Part shown: piece after piece, positions 7,265 through 15,832 of the stretch
Layout: every line of letters starts with the position of its first letter
Position numbering within the stretch: position 1 is the stretch's first letter
Assembly (NCBI GenBank): GCA_015068665.1
Contig: SVKB01000010.1
Location: 1-64,000 of the forward strand
Origin: Oscillospiraceae bacterium
GTDB taxonomy: Bacteria > Bacillota > Clostridia > UMGS1840 > HGM11507
Direction of reading: 5' to 3'
DNA length: 64,000 nucleotides
Program-made: the position numbers and the translations under genes
Notes under the pieces: model-generated
Told to the model about the DNA's origin: nothing
What the model saw: the letters and a program-made list of their open reading frames with translations, nothing else
The model's database searches: none

Positions 7265-8401
7265 TTATTTGAAATAATTCATAGGGTTAACGGTCTGTCC
7301 GTTAACTATTACCTCGAAATGAAGGTGGGGGCCGGTGGACCAGCCTGTACTGCCCGCCTTAGCAATCAGTTGCCCCTTCTTTACGGATTGACCGACGCTT
7401 ACAAGAAGCTGACTGTTATGACCGTACAGGGTTACAATTCCGCCACCGTGGTTAATTGATATGTATTTACCGTAAGCGGTGTGATTACCGCTTATAACCA
7501 CCACTCCGTCAGCGGCGGCAACAATATTGTGTCCCATTCCGCAGCCAATATCTATACCTGTATGAAGCTTATATTGCTTGGTGGTGGGATGAACACGGTA
7601 TCCGTAAGGAGAGGTGATTGTGGTAACTCCGGGGGCAGGCCATGTAAAGGTTCCGCCGATATAGGATTTAGGAACATTTGAGCCTGACTGTGCTGCTGCT
7701 TTTTTAGCAATCTCCGCACGCAGTGCTGCCTCTTCACGCTCGATTTTATCAAGCTGTTTTTTTAGCTCGGCAATGTTTCCGTCAAGCTCTTTTACATACT
7801 TTGCCTGCTTATCCGACTGAGCCTTTAATTCACGGTTATTTGCCTCAAGCTCCCTTTCCTTTTCCTTTTCGCTTGCAATTATGGAATCAAGCTCTGCCTT
7901 TTTCTCCTCAATTACTTTTTTTGCTTCTTTAAGCTCATTTAAAATCTTATCATCATAAGCGGAAATATCCCTTAAAATTTCAAGATTGTAAAAGAAATCA
8001 AAAATTGATTCGGAGGACATCAGTATGGAAAAATAAGAGGTTGCACCGTCCTCATAAATAACACGGATTCTCTTTTTTAAATTCTCGGTCTGGTCAAGCT
8101 CTTTTGTTTCAGCTTCTTTAAGCTCCTTTAAAACAGTAGCCTTTCTGCTTCCAAGCTCATTTAATTTTGCCGAGATATCCTCTAATTTATTGGTAACCGT
8201 CTTGATTTTTTTATCAATGGCGTCCTTTTCCTTTTTAGCTTCCTTCTGCTTGTTTTTTTCCTTATCAAGGTCTTTTTGAACCGAGTGCTTTTCGCTGGTT
8301 TTCTTGTTTAAGTCACTTTGGGTTGCCCCCAGGGAGTTAAAGGAAAAACCAAGAATAAGAATAAGGGAAAGAAGCAGGGATATAAATCTATTATTCTTCA
8401 T
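7265..8401 (-). CDS. FtsEX-linked M23 peptidoglycan hydrolase (EnvC/CwlO-like)
   Basis: The 378-residue protein has a signal peptide (about residues 1-26) and a long coiled coil (about 27-240, Lys/Glu-rich with a short break near SSESIFDFFYNLE). A C-terminal LytM/M23 domain (about 255-375) follows. The zinc ligands are intact: HTGID in the first motif and HLHFE in the last. This differs from E. coli EnvC, whose LytM domain is degenerate and only activates amidases. The protein is therefore more likely itself an endopeptidase, in the manner of FtsEX-controlled CwlO in Bacillus. The gene follows ftsX by 10 bases. Confidence 0.9.
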   Translation of the reverse strand: MKNNRFISLLLSLILILGFSFNSLGATQSDLNKKTSEKHSVQKDLDKEKNKQKEAKKEKDAIDKKIKTVTNKLEDISAKLNELGSRKATVLKELKEAETKELDQTENLKKRIRVIYEDGATSYFSILMSSESIFDFFYNLEILRDISAYDDKILNELKEAKKVIEEKKAELDSIIASEKEKERELEANNRELKAQSDKQAKYVKELDGNIAELKKQLDKIEREEAALRAEIAKKAAAQSGSNVPKSYIGGTFTWPAPGVTTITSPYGYRVHPTTKQYKLHTGIDIGCGMGHNIVAAADGVVVISGNHTAYGKYISINHGGGIVTLYGHNSQLLVSVGQSVKKGQLIAKAGSTGWSTGPHLHFEVIVNGQTVNPMNYFK

Positions 8402-8411
8402 ATTCTGCCTC

Positions 8412-9296
8412 CTATACCTTAAGATGATTTCTTACCGAGAAAATACTTGCTATGGAGCCAAGCACAAGACCGGTTCCTATTATTATAAGAGTAAGTGTGG
8501 GCATTGCCTGGGTTTTCGGAATTAAGCCCAGCATTTCGTTATAGCTTCCGATGCTTTTTAAAACAGCACCGTAAATATAGCTTAAAAGCATCCAGGACAG
8601 GAATGATGAAATCAGACCGATAAGCATACCCTCAATTATAAAGGGCCATCTTATGTACCAGTCGGTTGCTCCCACATATTTCATAATATTTATTTCTCTT
8701 TTTCTTGCACTTATGGACATATTGACCGTATTGGTCATAATAAGCATTGCAAGAAGTGCAAGAATAATGGTTATAATTAATGTTCCTACCTGAATTTTAT
8801 TTGAAATATTAACAAAGGTGGACATTTCGTCCTCCAGTCTGCTTACCTTGGCAATTCCCTCAATTTCTTCAAGCTCGGCTACAAGCTCTTTTGAAAGGGA
8901 AAGGTCGGTAAGAGTGATTTTGTAGGAGTTTCTTAAAATACTTCCGTCATTTATTCCGTCTAAAATTTCGGTATCGCCCCAGGTTTCCTTAAAGCTATCA
9001 TAAGCATCCTCCTTGGAAACAAACTCAATGCTTTCCACCTGGGAGAGTTTTTGGATTTCAAGACCTATTTCATTAATATCCTCGGTTTCAAGGGTTTCGT
9101 CAATAAATACCGAGAGTGTAAAATCCTTTTCCAGGGTTTCGGTGATGGAAAACACATTAAGTGTAAGAGCCGAGGTAAGCCCGAAAAGGAATAAGCCTGC
9201 CGCAAGAGTGAAGATGGTAGCCACGCTCATTGCCTTGTTAATGAGTATATTATGGAAGGCGTCTTTAATAAAAATACTAATTGTATGTAGCTTCAA
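8412..9296 (-). CDS. ftsX: Cell division ABC transporter permease FtsX
   Basis: FtsX pairs with FtsE to couple ATP hydrolysis to extracellular wall hydrolases. The 294 residues show the family layout. A first membrane helix (AMSVATIFTLAAGLFLFG) is followed by an external domain of about 110 residues (FTLSVFIDETLE...). Three C-terminal helices follow, with the MSISARKREINIMKYVGA motif between helices 2 and 3. The frame opens at a GTG (9305), but that touches GGAGG directly. The TTG at 9296 is 8 bases from the GGAGG and fits better. The gene overlaps the end of ftsE by 20 bases. Confidence 0.9.
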   Translation of the reverse strand: MKLHTISIFIKDAFHNILINKAMSVATIFTLAAGLFLFGLTSALTLNVFSITETLEKDFTLSVFIDETLETEDINEIGLEIQKLSQVESIEFVSKEDAYDSFKETWGDTEILDGINDGSILRNSYKITLTDLSLSKELVAELEEIEGIAKVSRLEDEMSTFVNISNKIQVGTLIITIILALLAMLIMTNTVNMSISARKREINIMKYVGATDWYIRWPFIIEGMLIGLISSFLSWMLLSYIYGAVLKSIGSYNEMLGLIPKTQAMPTLTLIIIGTGLVLGSIASIFSVRNHLKV

Positions 9297-9981
9297 GATC
9301 AACACCTCCTACAGTATCGCTTACAATTCTGCCGTCGGAAAGACGGATAACTCTTTTTGAAACTGTCTTTACAAGATTCATATCATGGGTAACCACCACA
9401 ACGGTTGTGCCCTCTCTGTTAATATCAAGGAGCATTTTTAAAATTTCTCCCGAAATCTGCGGGTCTAAGTTTCCGGTGGGCTCGTCCGCAATGATAATTG
9501 AAGGCTTGTTAACAATCGCGCGTGCTATTGCAACTCTTTGCTGTTCACCGCCCGAAAGCTGGTCGGGATAGCTTTTTGCACGGTCTCCCAAATCAACTCT
9601 TGAAAGAGCCTCGGGCACCTTTCTTCTTATCTGCTTGGGGGATGCACCCACGATTTCAAGTGCAAAGGCAACGTTTTCGTAAACAGTTTTATTGGGAAGA
9701 AGTCTGAAATCCTGGAAAACCATTCCTATTTTTCTTCTGAAATAAGGAATTTGTTTTCTTGTAAGATTGTTGACATGGATATTATCAATTATAACATCTC
9801 CCTCGGTGGGTGCAACCTCAGCAATTACAAGCTTTGTAAGAGTGGATTTTCCCGCCCCCGATTTTCCGACTATAAAAACGAATTCCCCCTGCTCAATTTT
9901 AAGCTCTGCATGATTGAGTGCCTGGGTTTCTATATTATTTCTGTTATCGTAGGTAACGCTTACATCCTTAAATTCAATCAT
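9277..9981 (-). CDS. ftsE: Cell division ATP-binding protein FtsE
   Basis: The 234-residue ABC ATPase has all motifs: Walker A GKSGAGKST (about residues 38-46), Q-loop region GMVFQDFRLLPNKTVYENV, signature LSGGEQQRVAIARA, Walker B IIIADEPTG and the switch histidine in VVVVTHD. RLLPNKTVYENVAFAL is characteristic of FtsE. It overlaps ftsX, the standard gene pair, and heads a run of envelope genes on the minus strand. Confidence 0.95.
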   Translation of the reverse strand: MIEFKDVSVTYDNRNNIETQALNHAELKIEQGEFVFIVGKSGAGKSTLTKLVIAEVAPTEGDVIIDNIHVNNLTRKQIPYFRRKIGMVFQDFRLLPNKTVYENVAFALEIVGASPKQIRRKVPEALSRVDLGDRAKSYPDQLSGGEQQRVAIARAIVNKPSIIIADEPTGNLDPQISGEILKMLLDINREGTTVVVVTHDMNLVKTVSKRVIRLSDGRIVSDTVGGVDLEATYN

Positions 9982-10013
9982 AAATTTGTCCTCCGTGAAG
10001 TATCAGATTAAAG

Positions 10014-11099
10014 TCAGAATTTAATTACATTTGCCGAAAGATATTTTTTTACCATCATTGCGATTTTAAAGATAATTGCGTCATCAAATTCCCTTAAATC
10101 AAGACCTGTGTTTTTCTGAATTTTATCAAGTCTGTATACAAGGGTGTTTCGGTGAATGAAAAGCTTTCTTGCAGTTTCCGAAATATTAAGACTGTTATCA
10201 AAGAATTTGTGAATTGTGTTTATGGTGTCATCATCAAGCTCTTCCAAAGAATCTTTTTTAAATACCTCGTCCAGGAATTTTTTGCAAAGGGTAGTAGGAA
10301 GCTGATAGATAAGTCTTCCTATACCTAAATTTTCATAGCTTATAATATCTCTTTCGGTATCAAAAACCTTGCTTACCTCAATGGCAATTTTAGCTTCCTT
10401 ATAAGAAGTTGCAATTTCTCTTACCGTGTCAACGGGAGAGCCTATACCGATTTTTGAAGTACACATAATCTCGGAGCTTATCATATTGTCAATGGTCTTT
10501 GCCACCTTATCAATGTCCTTCTGAGTAAAGCTGTCGGGCATTTCCTTGACAAGCACGATAGTTTCCTCGTCCATATTAACAAGGAAATCCACATCCTTAG
10601 AGGGGTACATGCTGTAGAGAATATCGTAAACATTTTCTGCATTTTCAGGGGACACCTTAACTATATAAACTACTCTCTTTGTATCGGTGGAAATTCTCAG
10701 TTCCTTTGCTTTTACGTAAATATCGCTGGGCAGAATACTGTCCTGCAGAAGATGCTTTATAAAGTTGGTTTTATCCAGCTTTTCATCCTGCACCTTTTTA
10801 AGATTTAAAAAAGCAATCGAAAGGATATTAAGAAGCTTTATGGAGCTTTCACCGGTATTTTCAAGATATACGATAAATTCAAGCTTCCCCTTTATGTAGA
10901 TAGGCTGATAAGCAATATTCCTGTTTAAAATTATATGGTCATCCTTACGGATTAAATTTTCAAGCTCACCCATATATTTTCCTACCGCGCTTTCATCTGA
11001 AGCGGCAAGGACATACAGCTCATCATCAAGTATTCCGAAGGGGTAATCAATAATTGCCCTGTATTGAGATACTAAAGACTTAAATAAATTTTGTGCCAT
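10014..11099 (-). CDS. PucR/CdaR-type helix-turn-helix regulator
   Basis: The 361-residue cytosolic protein ends in the PucR C-terminal helix-turn-helix (LNISETARKLFIHRNTLVYR, then LDKIQKNTGLDLREFDDAIIF, about residues 300-350). The middle resembles the GGDEF-like or CdaR regulatory region, and the N-terminus is of unknown fold. It lies 32 bases before ftsE, so it may be cotranscribed with the division genes or may act on another target. The ATG at 11108 touches the AAGGAAGG, so the ATG at 11099, with 8-base spacing, is preferred. Ligand and target are unknown. Confidence 0.8.
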   Translation of the reverse strand: MAQNLFKSLVSQYRAIIDYPFGILDDELYVLAASDESAVGKYMGELENLIRKDDHIILNRNIAYQPIYIKGKLEFIVYLENTGESSIKLLNILSIAFLNLKKVQDEKLDKTNFIKHLLQDSILPSDIYVKAKELRISTDTKRVVYIVKVSPENAENVYDILYSMYPSKDVDFLVNMDEETIVLVKEMPDSFTQKDIDKVAKTIDNMISSEIMCTSKIGIGSPVDTVREIATSYKEAKIAIEVSKVFDTERDIISYENLGIGRLIYQLPTTLCKKFLDEVFKKDSLEELDDDTINTIHKFFDNSLNISETARKLFIHRNTLVYRLDKIQKNTGLDLREFDDAIIFKIAMMVKKYLSANVIKF

Positions 11100-11220
11100 T
11101 GGTTTCATCCTTCCTTAAGTAAACATCTAAACTATAATAGTCTTACTATATAATATAACATTTTTGTGCATTTTGCAAGATATTTAGCAAAAAAAACCTC
11201 AAACCCTTGATATATCAACA

Positions 11221-11262
11221 AAAAAAATCCACAAAAGCATTTTGGAAAATACTTCTGTGGAT
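11221..11262 (-). terminator. Original terminator of the M14 peptidase gene
   Basis: On the minus strand ATCCACAGAAGTATTTTCC pairs with GGAAAATG...TGTGGAT and is followed by eight T. It lies beyond the MITE, which therefore separates the peptidase gene from its terminator. Confidence 0.75.
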
Positions 11263-11307
11263 AGCCGATGGCCAGCTTTTTCAGCTTGATACAGCTGTCA
11301 GATTGCA

Positions 11308-11584
11308 TAGCCGTCGGAAAGTTATTCGAACTCGTTTTTAAATTGTAAATTTTTGATATAATATCGTTAAAATCCTCGGTAATATCCGAATATTACCTGC
11401 GTTTTTGCCTCATTCTATCTAAAAATTTCCTAATTTAAAAATTCTTATAGAACCTATAACCCTTTAAAATTGTGATTTTTCAAGGCGGAAGGTTTTGATA
11501 ATACGAGGTATATCGAAACCGACAACGAAGAAAAAGCCTATTTTTAAGGGTTAGAGGCAAGTTCGTATAGCTCTCCGACGGCTA
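11308..11584 (-). mobile_element. 277-bp MITE, copy 2 (inverted)
   Basis: The reverse complement of this stretch is about 97% identical, by eye, to 1834-2110 and has the same length. The outer TA dinucleotides and the GCCGTCGG-type ends are present on both sides. The element lies across the 3' end of the M14 peptidase gene. Confidence 0.85.
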
Positions 11585-12851
11585 GAGGATAGGTAAGAAT
11601 TCCGAGATTTTTCTCATAAATATCATTAAGGGCTGAAATGGGCAGGGGATTTATTCCTTTTCCTGCTTCAATGGTAAAGCCGGGACGCATATAATTTAAA
11701 ATAAACCAGTCCTTATAGCCTGCATAACCCGAAACGGCGGGCACCTCCTCAACCGAGTAGCCGCTCAATAAGGCAAACTCCCTTGCAATTTTCAAAGCCC
11801 CTTCGGGCTCATAATCAAGAAACTTCCAGTAGATAACCTCTCCCTGAGTGTGATAGGAAAGGGTAAGTAAAAAATTTTTTTTCAGAGTAAAATCGTAAAT
11901 TGCACGGCTTTCAGGAGCATCAAGAGGAGAATAGCCCGTAAAATCCCTGGGAGCAGGTCTTGTGAAGCCCAAGGCAGATTTTATCCTTTTTGCCTCCTCC
12001 CACTCTGCAGGATAGTTAAGATTTAAGTCAAAGCCTGAGATATTTGCCTTCCAGCCGGTGGGAAAGGGAATTTCGGGAAAGCTTTTTGAAATTTCCACAG
12101 CTCTTTTATAGTATTCATTCTCTTTATCTGCGGCTCCGGTAACCAGGTCAAGACCGTCGGGATTAACAAGGGGAACAAGATATAAGGAGGTGGAGTTATA
12201 TAAAAGCCTTGCCCCGTATTCACCGATATTTCCGCCCTCTGCATAGGCTTTTGAATATTCCTCTAAAAACTTAAGTAAAAGGGGAGTGGTAATCCATTCA
12301 TTTGCATGATGGGTTGCGTTGTAAAAATATTCTCTTTTTCCCCGTCCTGCTTTAACGGCATAAAGGGTTTTTCCCATAACCGAGCTTCCCACTCTTTCAA
12401 TGTCCAAAAATGGATACCTTGCCACAAGTCCGTATAAAATATACTGGCAAAGCTCATAGGAGTAAGGAATTTTATCGGTTACAAGAGAAAAGGAGTAGGG
12501 AATAACAAGATTTACACCTGTCTCTAAATTATCGGGGGAAATATCAGGATTTGCCCTTTCTATGGCAGCTATGCTTGTTTCATACATTTTTGCAAGCTTA
12601 AAAAAGCTGTCGCCCTCCTTCGTTTTATATAAGGTAAAACCGTAAAGATAAGGAAGCGCATTGTAGAAGGTTACAGGTCCTATAACGCCGTCCGCCTTAA
12701 GCTCTTTTGCCTCCTGAAAGGTTGTAACTGCCTCCTTAAACGAATCATCGTATAAATCAGTAAAATCAGGGGTGATTCCAAGGGCTCTTGACAGTGCCAG
12801 CTTCATAAGATAAACGGTATAAGCTCTTTCGCCGGGATAAATTGTGTTCAT
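11544..12851 (-). CDS. M14 peptidoglycan peptidase with PG-binding and LysM domains
   Basis: This 435-residue protein looks like a gamma-D-glutamyl-L-diamino acid endopeptidase I, which trims wall peptides. It has a peptidoglycan_binding_1-type domain (about residues 8-70, with LKADGVIGPVTFYNAL), a LysM domain (about 74-118, YKTKEGDSFFKLAKMYETS) and an M14 zinc carboxypeptidase domain (about 130-425). Zinc ligands are HHANEW (His about 180, Glu about 183) and the His in LSYHTQG (about 332); the catalytic Glu is in FTIEAGKG (about 394). No signal peptide is seen. The last 12 residues (AVGELYELASNP) and the stop codon come from the MITE at 11308-11584, so the native C-terminus has been lost. 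All catalytic residues precede the junction. Confidence 0.88.
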   Translation of the reverse strand: MNTIYPGERAYTVYLMKLALSRALGITPDFTDLYDDSFKEAVTTFQEAKELKADGVIGPVTFYNALPYLYGFTLYKTKEGDSFFKLAKMYETSIAAIERANPDISPDNLETGVNLVIPYSFSLVTDKIPYSYELCQYILYGLVARYPFLDIERVGSSVMGKTLYAVKAGRGKREYFYNATHHANEWITTPLLLKFLEEYSKAYAEGGNIGEYGARLLYNSTSLYLVPLVNPDGLDLVTGAADKENEYYKRAVEISKSFPEIPFPTGWKANISGFDLNLNYPAEWEEAKRIKSALGFTRPAPRDFTGYSPLDAPESRAIYDFTLKKNFLLTLSYHTQGEVIYWKFLDYEPEGALKIAREFALLSGYSVEEVPAVSGYAGYKDWFILNYMRPGFTIEAGKGINPLPISALNDIYEKNLGILTYPLAVGELYELASNP

Positions 12852-12906
12852 AAAATCATTCCTTGCTTTTTTATACTATTTATATTGCAATATTCTAACT
12901 TTTATG

Positions 12907-12936
12907 TTGACGGATTTTAGTAAAATATGTTATACT
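12907..12936 (+). promoter_or_regulatory. Sigma-A-type promoter of yhbY-helicase unit
   Basis: TTGACG, 18 bases, TATACT lies 30 bases upstream of the yhbY start codon. GAGGAGAT follows as ribosome binding site. Confidence 0.75.
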
Positions 12937-12965
12937 GATATGAATTTAAAAGAGGAGATAATAAA

Positions 12966-13259
12966 ATGATAAACAGCAGACAAAGAGCGTATTTAAGAAG
13001 CCTTGCAAATAAAGTTCCTGCCCGCTATCAGATAGGTAAGGGGCAGATTGGTGAAAATACCGTGGAAATGCTTTTGGAAGGACTTGAAGCTAATGAAATA
13101 ATAAAAATCAATGTACTTGAAAACTGCCTTGCCGAGCCCCGTGCAATCTGTGATGAGTTAGTTGAGCTTACAGGTGCAGAGCCGGTTGCCGTAATCGGCA
13201 GAAAAATAATCCTTTATAAGGAATCAAAAAATCATAAGGAAATAAGGTTACCGAAATAA
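12966..13259 (+). CDS. yhbY: YhbY-type CRM-domain RNA-binding protein
   Basis: The 97-residue protein is a single CRM (YhbY/CRS1) domain. RAYLRSLANKVPARYQIGKGQIGENTVEMLLEGLEANEIIKINVL is followed by the family glycine loop AEPVAVIGRKIILYKES. In other bacteria YhbY associates with pre-50S ribosomal particles. The DEAD-box helicase gene begins 2 bases after its stop, so the pair forms a probable RNA-handling operon. Confidence 0.9.
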   Translation: MINSRQRAYLRSLANKVPARYQIGKGQIGENTVEMLLEGLEANEIIKINVLENCLAEPRAICDELVELTGAEPVAVIGRKIILYKESKNHKEIRLPK

Positions 13260-13260
13260 T

Positions 13261-14877
13261 ATGGAAATTAAAGATCTTAAACTTTCAAGGGAGCTTAACG
13301 AGGCTATTTCAAAAATGGGCTTTACCGAGCTCACTCCGGTGCAGAGGGACGGAATTCTTCCCGTTCTTGAGGGGCAGGATGTAATCGTTCAGGCACCGAC
13401 GGGAACAGGTAAAACCTGTACCTTCGGAATCCCTCTTATCGAAAATATCTCGCCTCAGGATAAAAAGCTGGGTGCGGTTGTTCTGTGTCCTACAAGAGAG
13501 CTTGTAATCCAGACCGCAGAGGAGCTTACCCGTCTTGCAAGATATAAAAAGGGGATAAATATTGTTCCCGTATACGGAGGTCAGCCAATAGATAAGCAGA
13601 TTTTATTGCTTAAAAAAAGGCCTCAGATAATAGTTGCCACTCCGGGAAGACTTATCGACCACCTGAAGCGGAAAACAATAAAGCTCAGAGAACTTAAAAT
13701 GCTTGTCCTTGACGAAGCGGATGAAATGCTTAATATGGGCTTTCGTGATGACCTTGATATAATACTTAAAAATGCACCTGAGGAAAGGCAAACGGTTTTA
13801 TTTTCCGCCACTATGCCTCAGGAGATAATTGATATTGCAGATAACTATCAGAAGGAAAATCCCGTTCACATAAAGGTAACAGGTGAGGAGCTTACCGTTT
13901 CAACCGTTAAGCAGTATTATCTTGAAATAAAGCTTGCCAACCGTACCGATGCCATAGGAAGACTTATTGATGCCAATAAATATAAGCTTTGTATGATATT
14001 TTGTAACACCAAAAAGAAGGTGGACGAAATATGTGCCGAGCTTCGTCAGAAAAGATATCCTGCCGAAGCCCTTCACGGTGATATGAAGCAAATGCAAAGA
14101 GACCGTGTAATGTCAAGATTCAAAAAAGGTCTTGCAGGAATTCTTGTTGCAACCGATGTTGCGGCAAGAGGGATTGATATTGACGGGGTTGATGCGGTAT
14201 TCAATTATGAAATTCCCGACGATTTTGAATACTATGTTCACAGAATCGGAAGAACGGGGCGTGCGGGAAACGAGGGAGTTTCCTATACCTTCGCCTCGGG
14301 AAGAGATATTAAAAAATTAAAAGAGCTTATGAAATATACCAAATCTGAAATTGTGCTGGGCACCCTTCCTTCACTTAAGGAGGTTAAGAAAATCAACCTT
14401 GAGGGAATAAGGGATACAGTAATTAGAATTCTTGAAAATGACGATGTAAGCGACTATCACGATTATATTGATTCGGCTTTTGAAGGGGTTCCCTCCTCTC
14501 ATATTGCAGCCGCCCTTTTAAAGCTTATGAATGAGGGCGAAAAAAAGGAAGAGGATAAGCCGGGAAATGAAGATTTTGTCAGAATGTTTGTAAATATCGG
14601 CAAAATGGATAAAATGGGTACCAATAATATGATTGACCTGTTAAAAAGCGGCGGAGTTTCCTTTGAACAAATAGGCAAAATTGATATAGGTGAAAAATTC
14701 TCCTTTATCGAGCTCGAAAGAGAAGCAAGCGAAATCGTTACCCAAACTCTTAACGGTACTTATTATAAAAAGAGAAAAATCACCTTTGAGCTATCGGGTA
14801 AAAAGAAAAAGGAAAAGCCCGCAGTATCAAAAAAACAGGTAAAAAAGCCTTCCTCTCAGGGAAGACGAAAAAAATAA
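13261..14877 (+). CDS. DEAD-box RNA helicase with DbpA-like RNA-binding domain
   Basis: The 538-residue ATP-dependent RNA helicase has a Q-motif (LTPVQRDGILP), Walker A APTGTGKT (about residues 45-52), PTRELVIQ, TPGRLIDHL, DEAD (about residue 152), SAT (about residue 181), ARGIDIDGVD and HRIGRTGRAG (about residues 327-336). After the core comes a DbpA/CsdA-type RNA-binding domain (about 435-515) and a Lys/Arg-rich tail. This layout suggests ribosome assembly or mRNA turnover, as for CshA/DbpA; which one cannot be fixed. Cotranscription with yhbY supports a ribosome-linked role. Confidence 0.93.
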   Translation: MEIKDLKLSRELNEAISKMGFTELTPVQRDGILPVLEGQDVIVQAPTGTGKTCTFGIPLIENISPQDKKLGAVVLCPTRELVIQTAEELTRLARYKKGINIVPVYGGQPIDKQILLLKKRPQIIVATPGRLIDHLKRKTIKLRELKMLVLDEADEMLNMGFRDDLDIILKNAPEERQTVLFSATMPQEIIDIADNYQKENPVHIKVTGEELTVSTVKQYYLEIKLANRTDAIGRLIDANKYKLCMIFCNTKKKVDEICAELRQKRYPAEALHGDMKQMQRDRVMSRFKKGLAGILVATDVAARGIDIDGVDAVFNYEIPDDFEYYVHRIGRTGRAGNEGVSYTFASGRDIKKLKELMKYTKSEIVLGTLPSLKEVKKINLEGIRDTVIRILENDDVSDYHDYIDSAFEGVPSSHIAAALLKLMNEGEKKEEDKPGNEDFVRMFVNIGKMDKMGTNNMIDLLKSGGVSFEQIGKIDIGEKFSFIELEREASEIVTQTLNGTYYKKRKITFELSGKKKKEKPAVSKKQVKKPSSQGRRKK

Positions 14878-14923
14878 AATAATTTTATGTTGCAGAACAA
14901 ATGCTGTGCGTCAAGTGTCAGAA

Positions 14924-15050
14924 AATAGGAGTAGAGTTTCTGAACGAAGAGTTTTCTCGCGTTAGTGCAGTAAGACTCGAACCCAATATGGTTTTAAAAT
15001 GGAAATTTCGCGTAATATGGCAGAAATTCCTGCAAAAAACGAAAGGGGAA
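14924..15050 (+). ncRNA. Tetrahydrofolate-riboswitch-like leader of folT
   Basis: The leader contains GGAGTAGA near its 5' end and CGCGTTAGTG further in, resembling the conserved GG(A)GxGTAGA and CGCGTTAAGTG segments of the THF riboswitch. AGGAGT (14927-14932) can close a P1 stem with ATTCCT (15026-15031) with one G-T pair. A second CGCG lies in the 3' half (15009-15012). The 3' side is only 10 bases from the AGGGGAA ribosome binding site, so control of translation is plausible. The match is partial and judged by eye. The folate-type gene downstream supports it. Confidence 0.5.
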
Positions 15051-15055
15051 TTATT

Positions 15056-15826
15056 ATGAACAAAAAAAGAGAACTGAAAAAACTTATCCACACCGCACTT
15101 ATGATTGCCATTGTAATGGTGCTCAGTAACTTTAATTACTATGTGCCTATGGGAGGGGAATCAGGCCTTAAGCTTGGTTTTACCACCTTCTTTGTAAAGC
15201 TGCCGGCCCTTCTTTTCGGTCCCATGTACGGAGCAATTTCGGGAGGCGTCAGTGATTTTTTAGGTTATATCATTAAGCCGATGGGACCTTATATGTTTCC
15301 GCTTACCCTGACTTCGGTAATAGGCGGCGCACTTATCGGTCTTTTGTGGAAGTTTTTTAAGAAAATCAATCCGGATACCGTTAAGGATATTTTTAAAATC
15401 ATTGCGCTTTTATGTATTCTTTTCGGTGCGGTAAATCACATTCTTATCCATTTTTATGAGGGGTTAAGCTATTCACAGTTCCTGCTGGGATTAGGAAAAA
15501 AAACAGTTTATTTTACCGTCTGGTTTGAAGCGGCAGGCTTTTTGTTCTTTGCCGTGCTTTTCCTTGACCGTGTTTTTCGTTTGATACTAAAGGACAAGTA
15601 TACCGACGACTTTATCAGACTTCTTTTAACTCTGATAATTCCCAATCTTATTGTAACAACCGCAAACACCTTCATATTAATGTTCTACTATCCCTCTTTG
15701 ACAAAGCTTGGTTTTTTACTTGTTTTCATTCCGAGACTTACTGAGGAGATAATTATGACGGTGCTTCAGAGCTTTGTTTTAAGCTATCTTGTAAGAATTT
15801 ATAATAAACTGCTTACGAAGGAGTAA
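15056..15826 (+). CDS. folT: ECF transporter S component, folate (FolT) type
   Basis: The 256-residue integral membrane protein has an N-terminal LKKLIHTALMIAIVMVLS helix, then the ECF S-component pattern with GLKLGFTTFFVKLPALLFGPMYGAISGGVSDFLGYIIKP. The Gly/Pro-rich stretch GPMYGAISGGVSDFLG is typical of FolT-like subunits. It is longer than common S components (about 180 residues) because of an extra hydrophilic and membrane region near residues 100-190. ATG 15056 follows AAAGGGGAA; the in-frame ATG at 14999 lies inside the leader and is rejected. Energy-coupling EcfAAT genes are not in the window. Folate as substrate is inferred from the family and leader. Confidence 0.72.
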   Translation: MNKKRELKKLIHTALMIAIVMVLSNFNYYVPMGGESGLKLGFTTFFVKLPALLFGPMYGAISGGVSDFLGYIIKPMGPYMFPLTLTSVIGGALIGLLWKFFKKINPDTVKDIFKIIALLCILFGAVNHILIHFYEGLSYSQFLLGLGKKTVYFTVWFEAAGFLFFAVLFLDRVFRLILKDKYTDDFIRLLLTLIIPNLIVTTANTFILMFYYPSLTKLGFLLVFIPRLTEEIIMTVLQSFVLSYLVRIYNKLLTKE

Positions 15827-15832
15827 GAATAA

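Noticed and set aside
7552-7932. Overlapping ORFs inside the M23 hydrolase gene
   Set aside because: They are frame shadows of a coiled-coil gene with strong codon bias. None has a ribosome binding site or family match.
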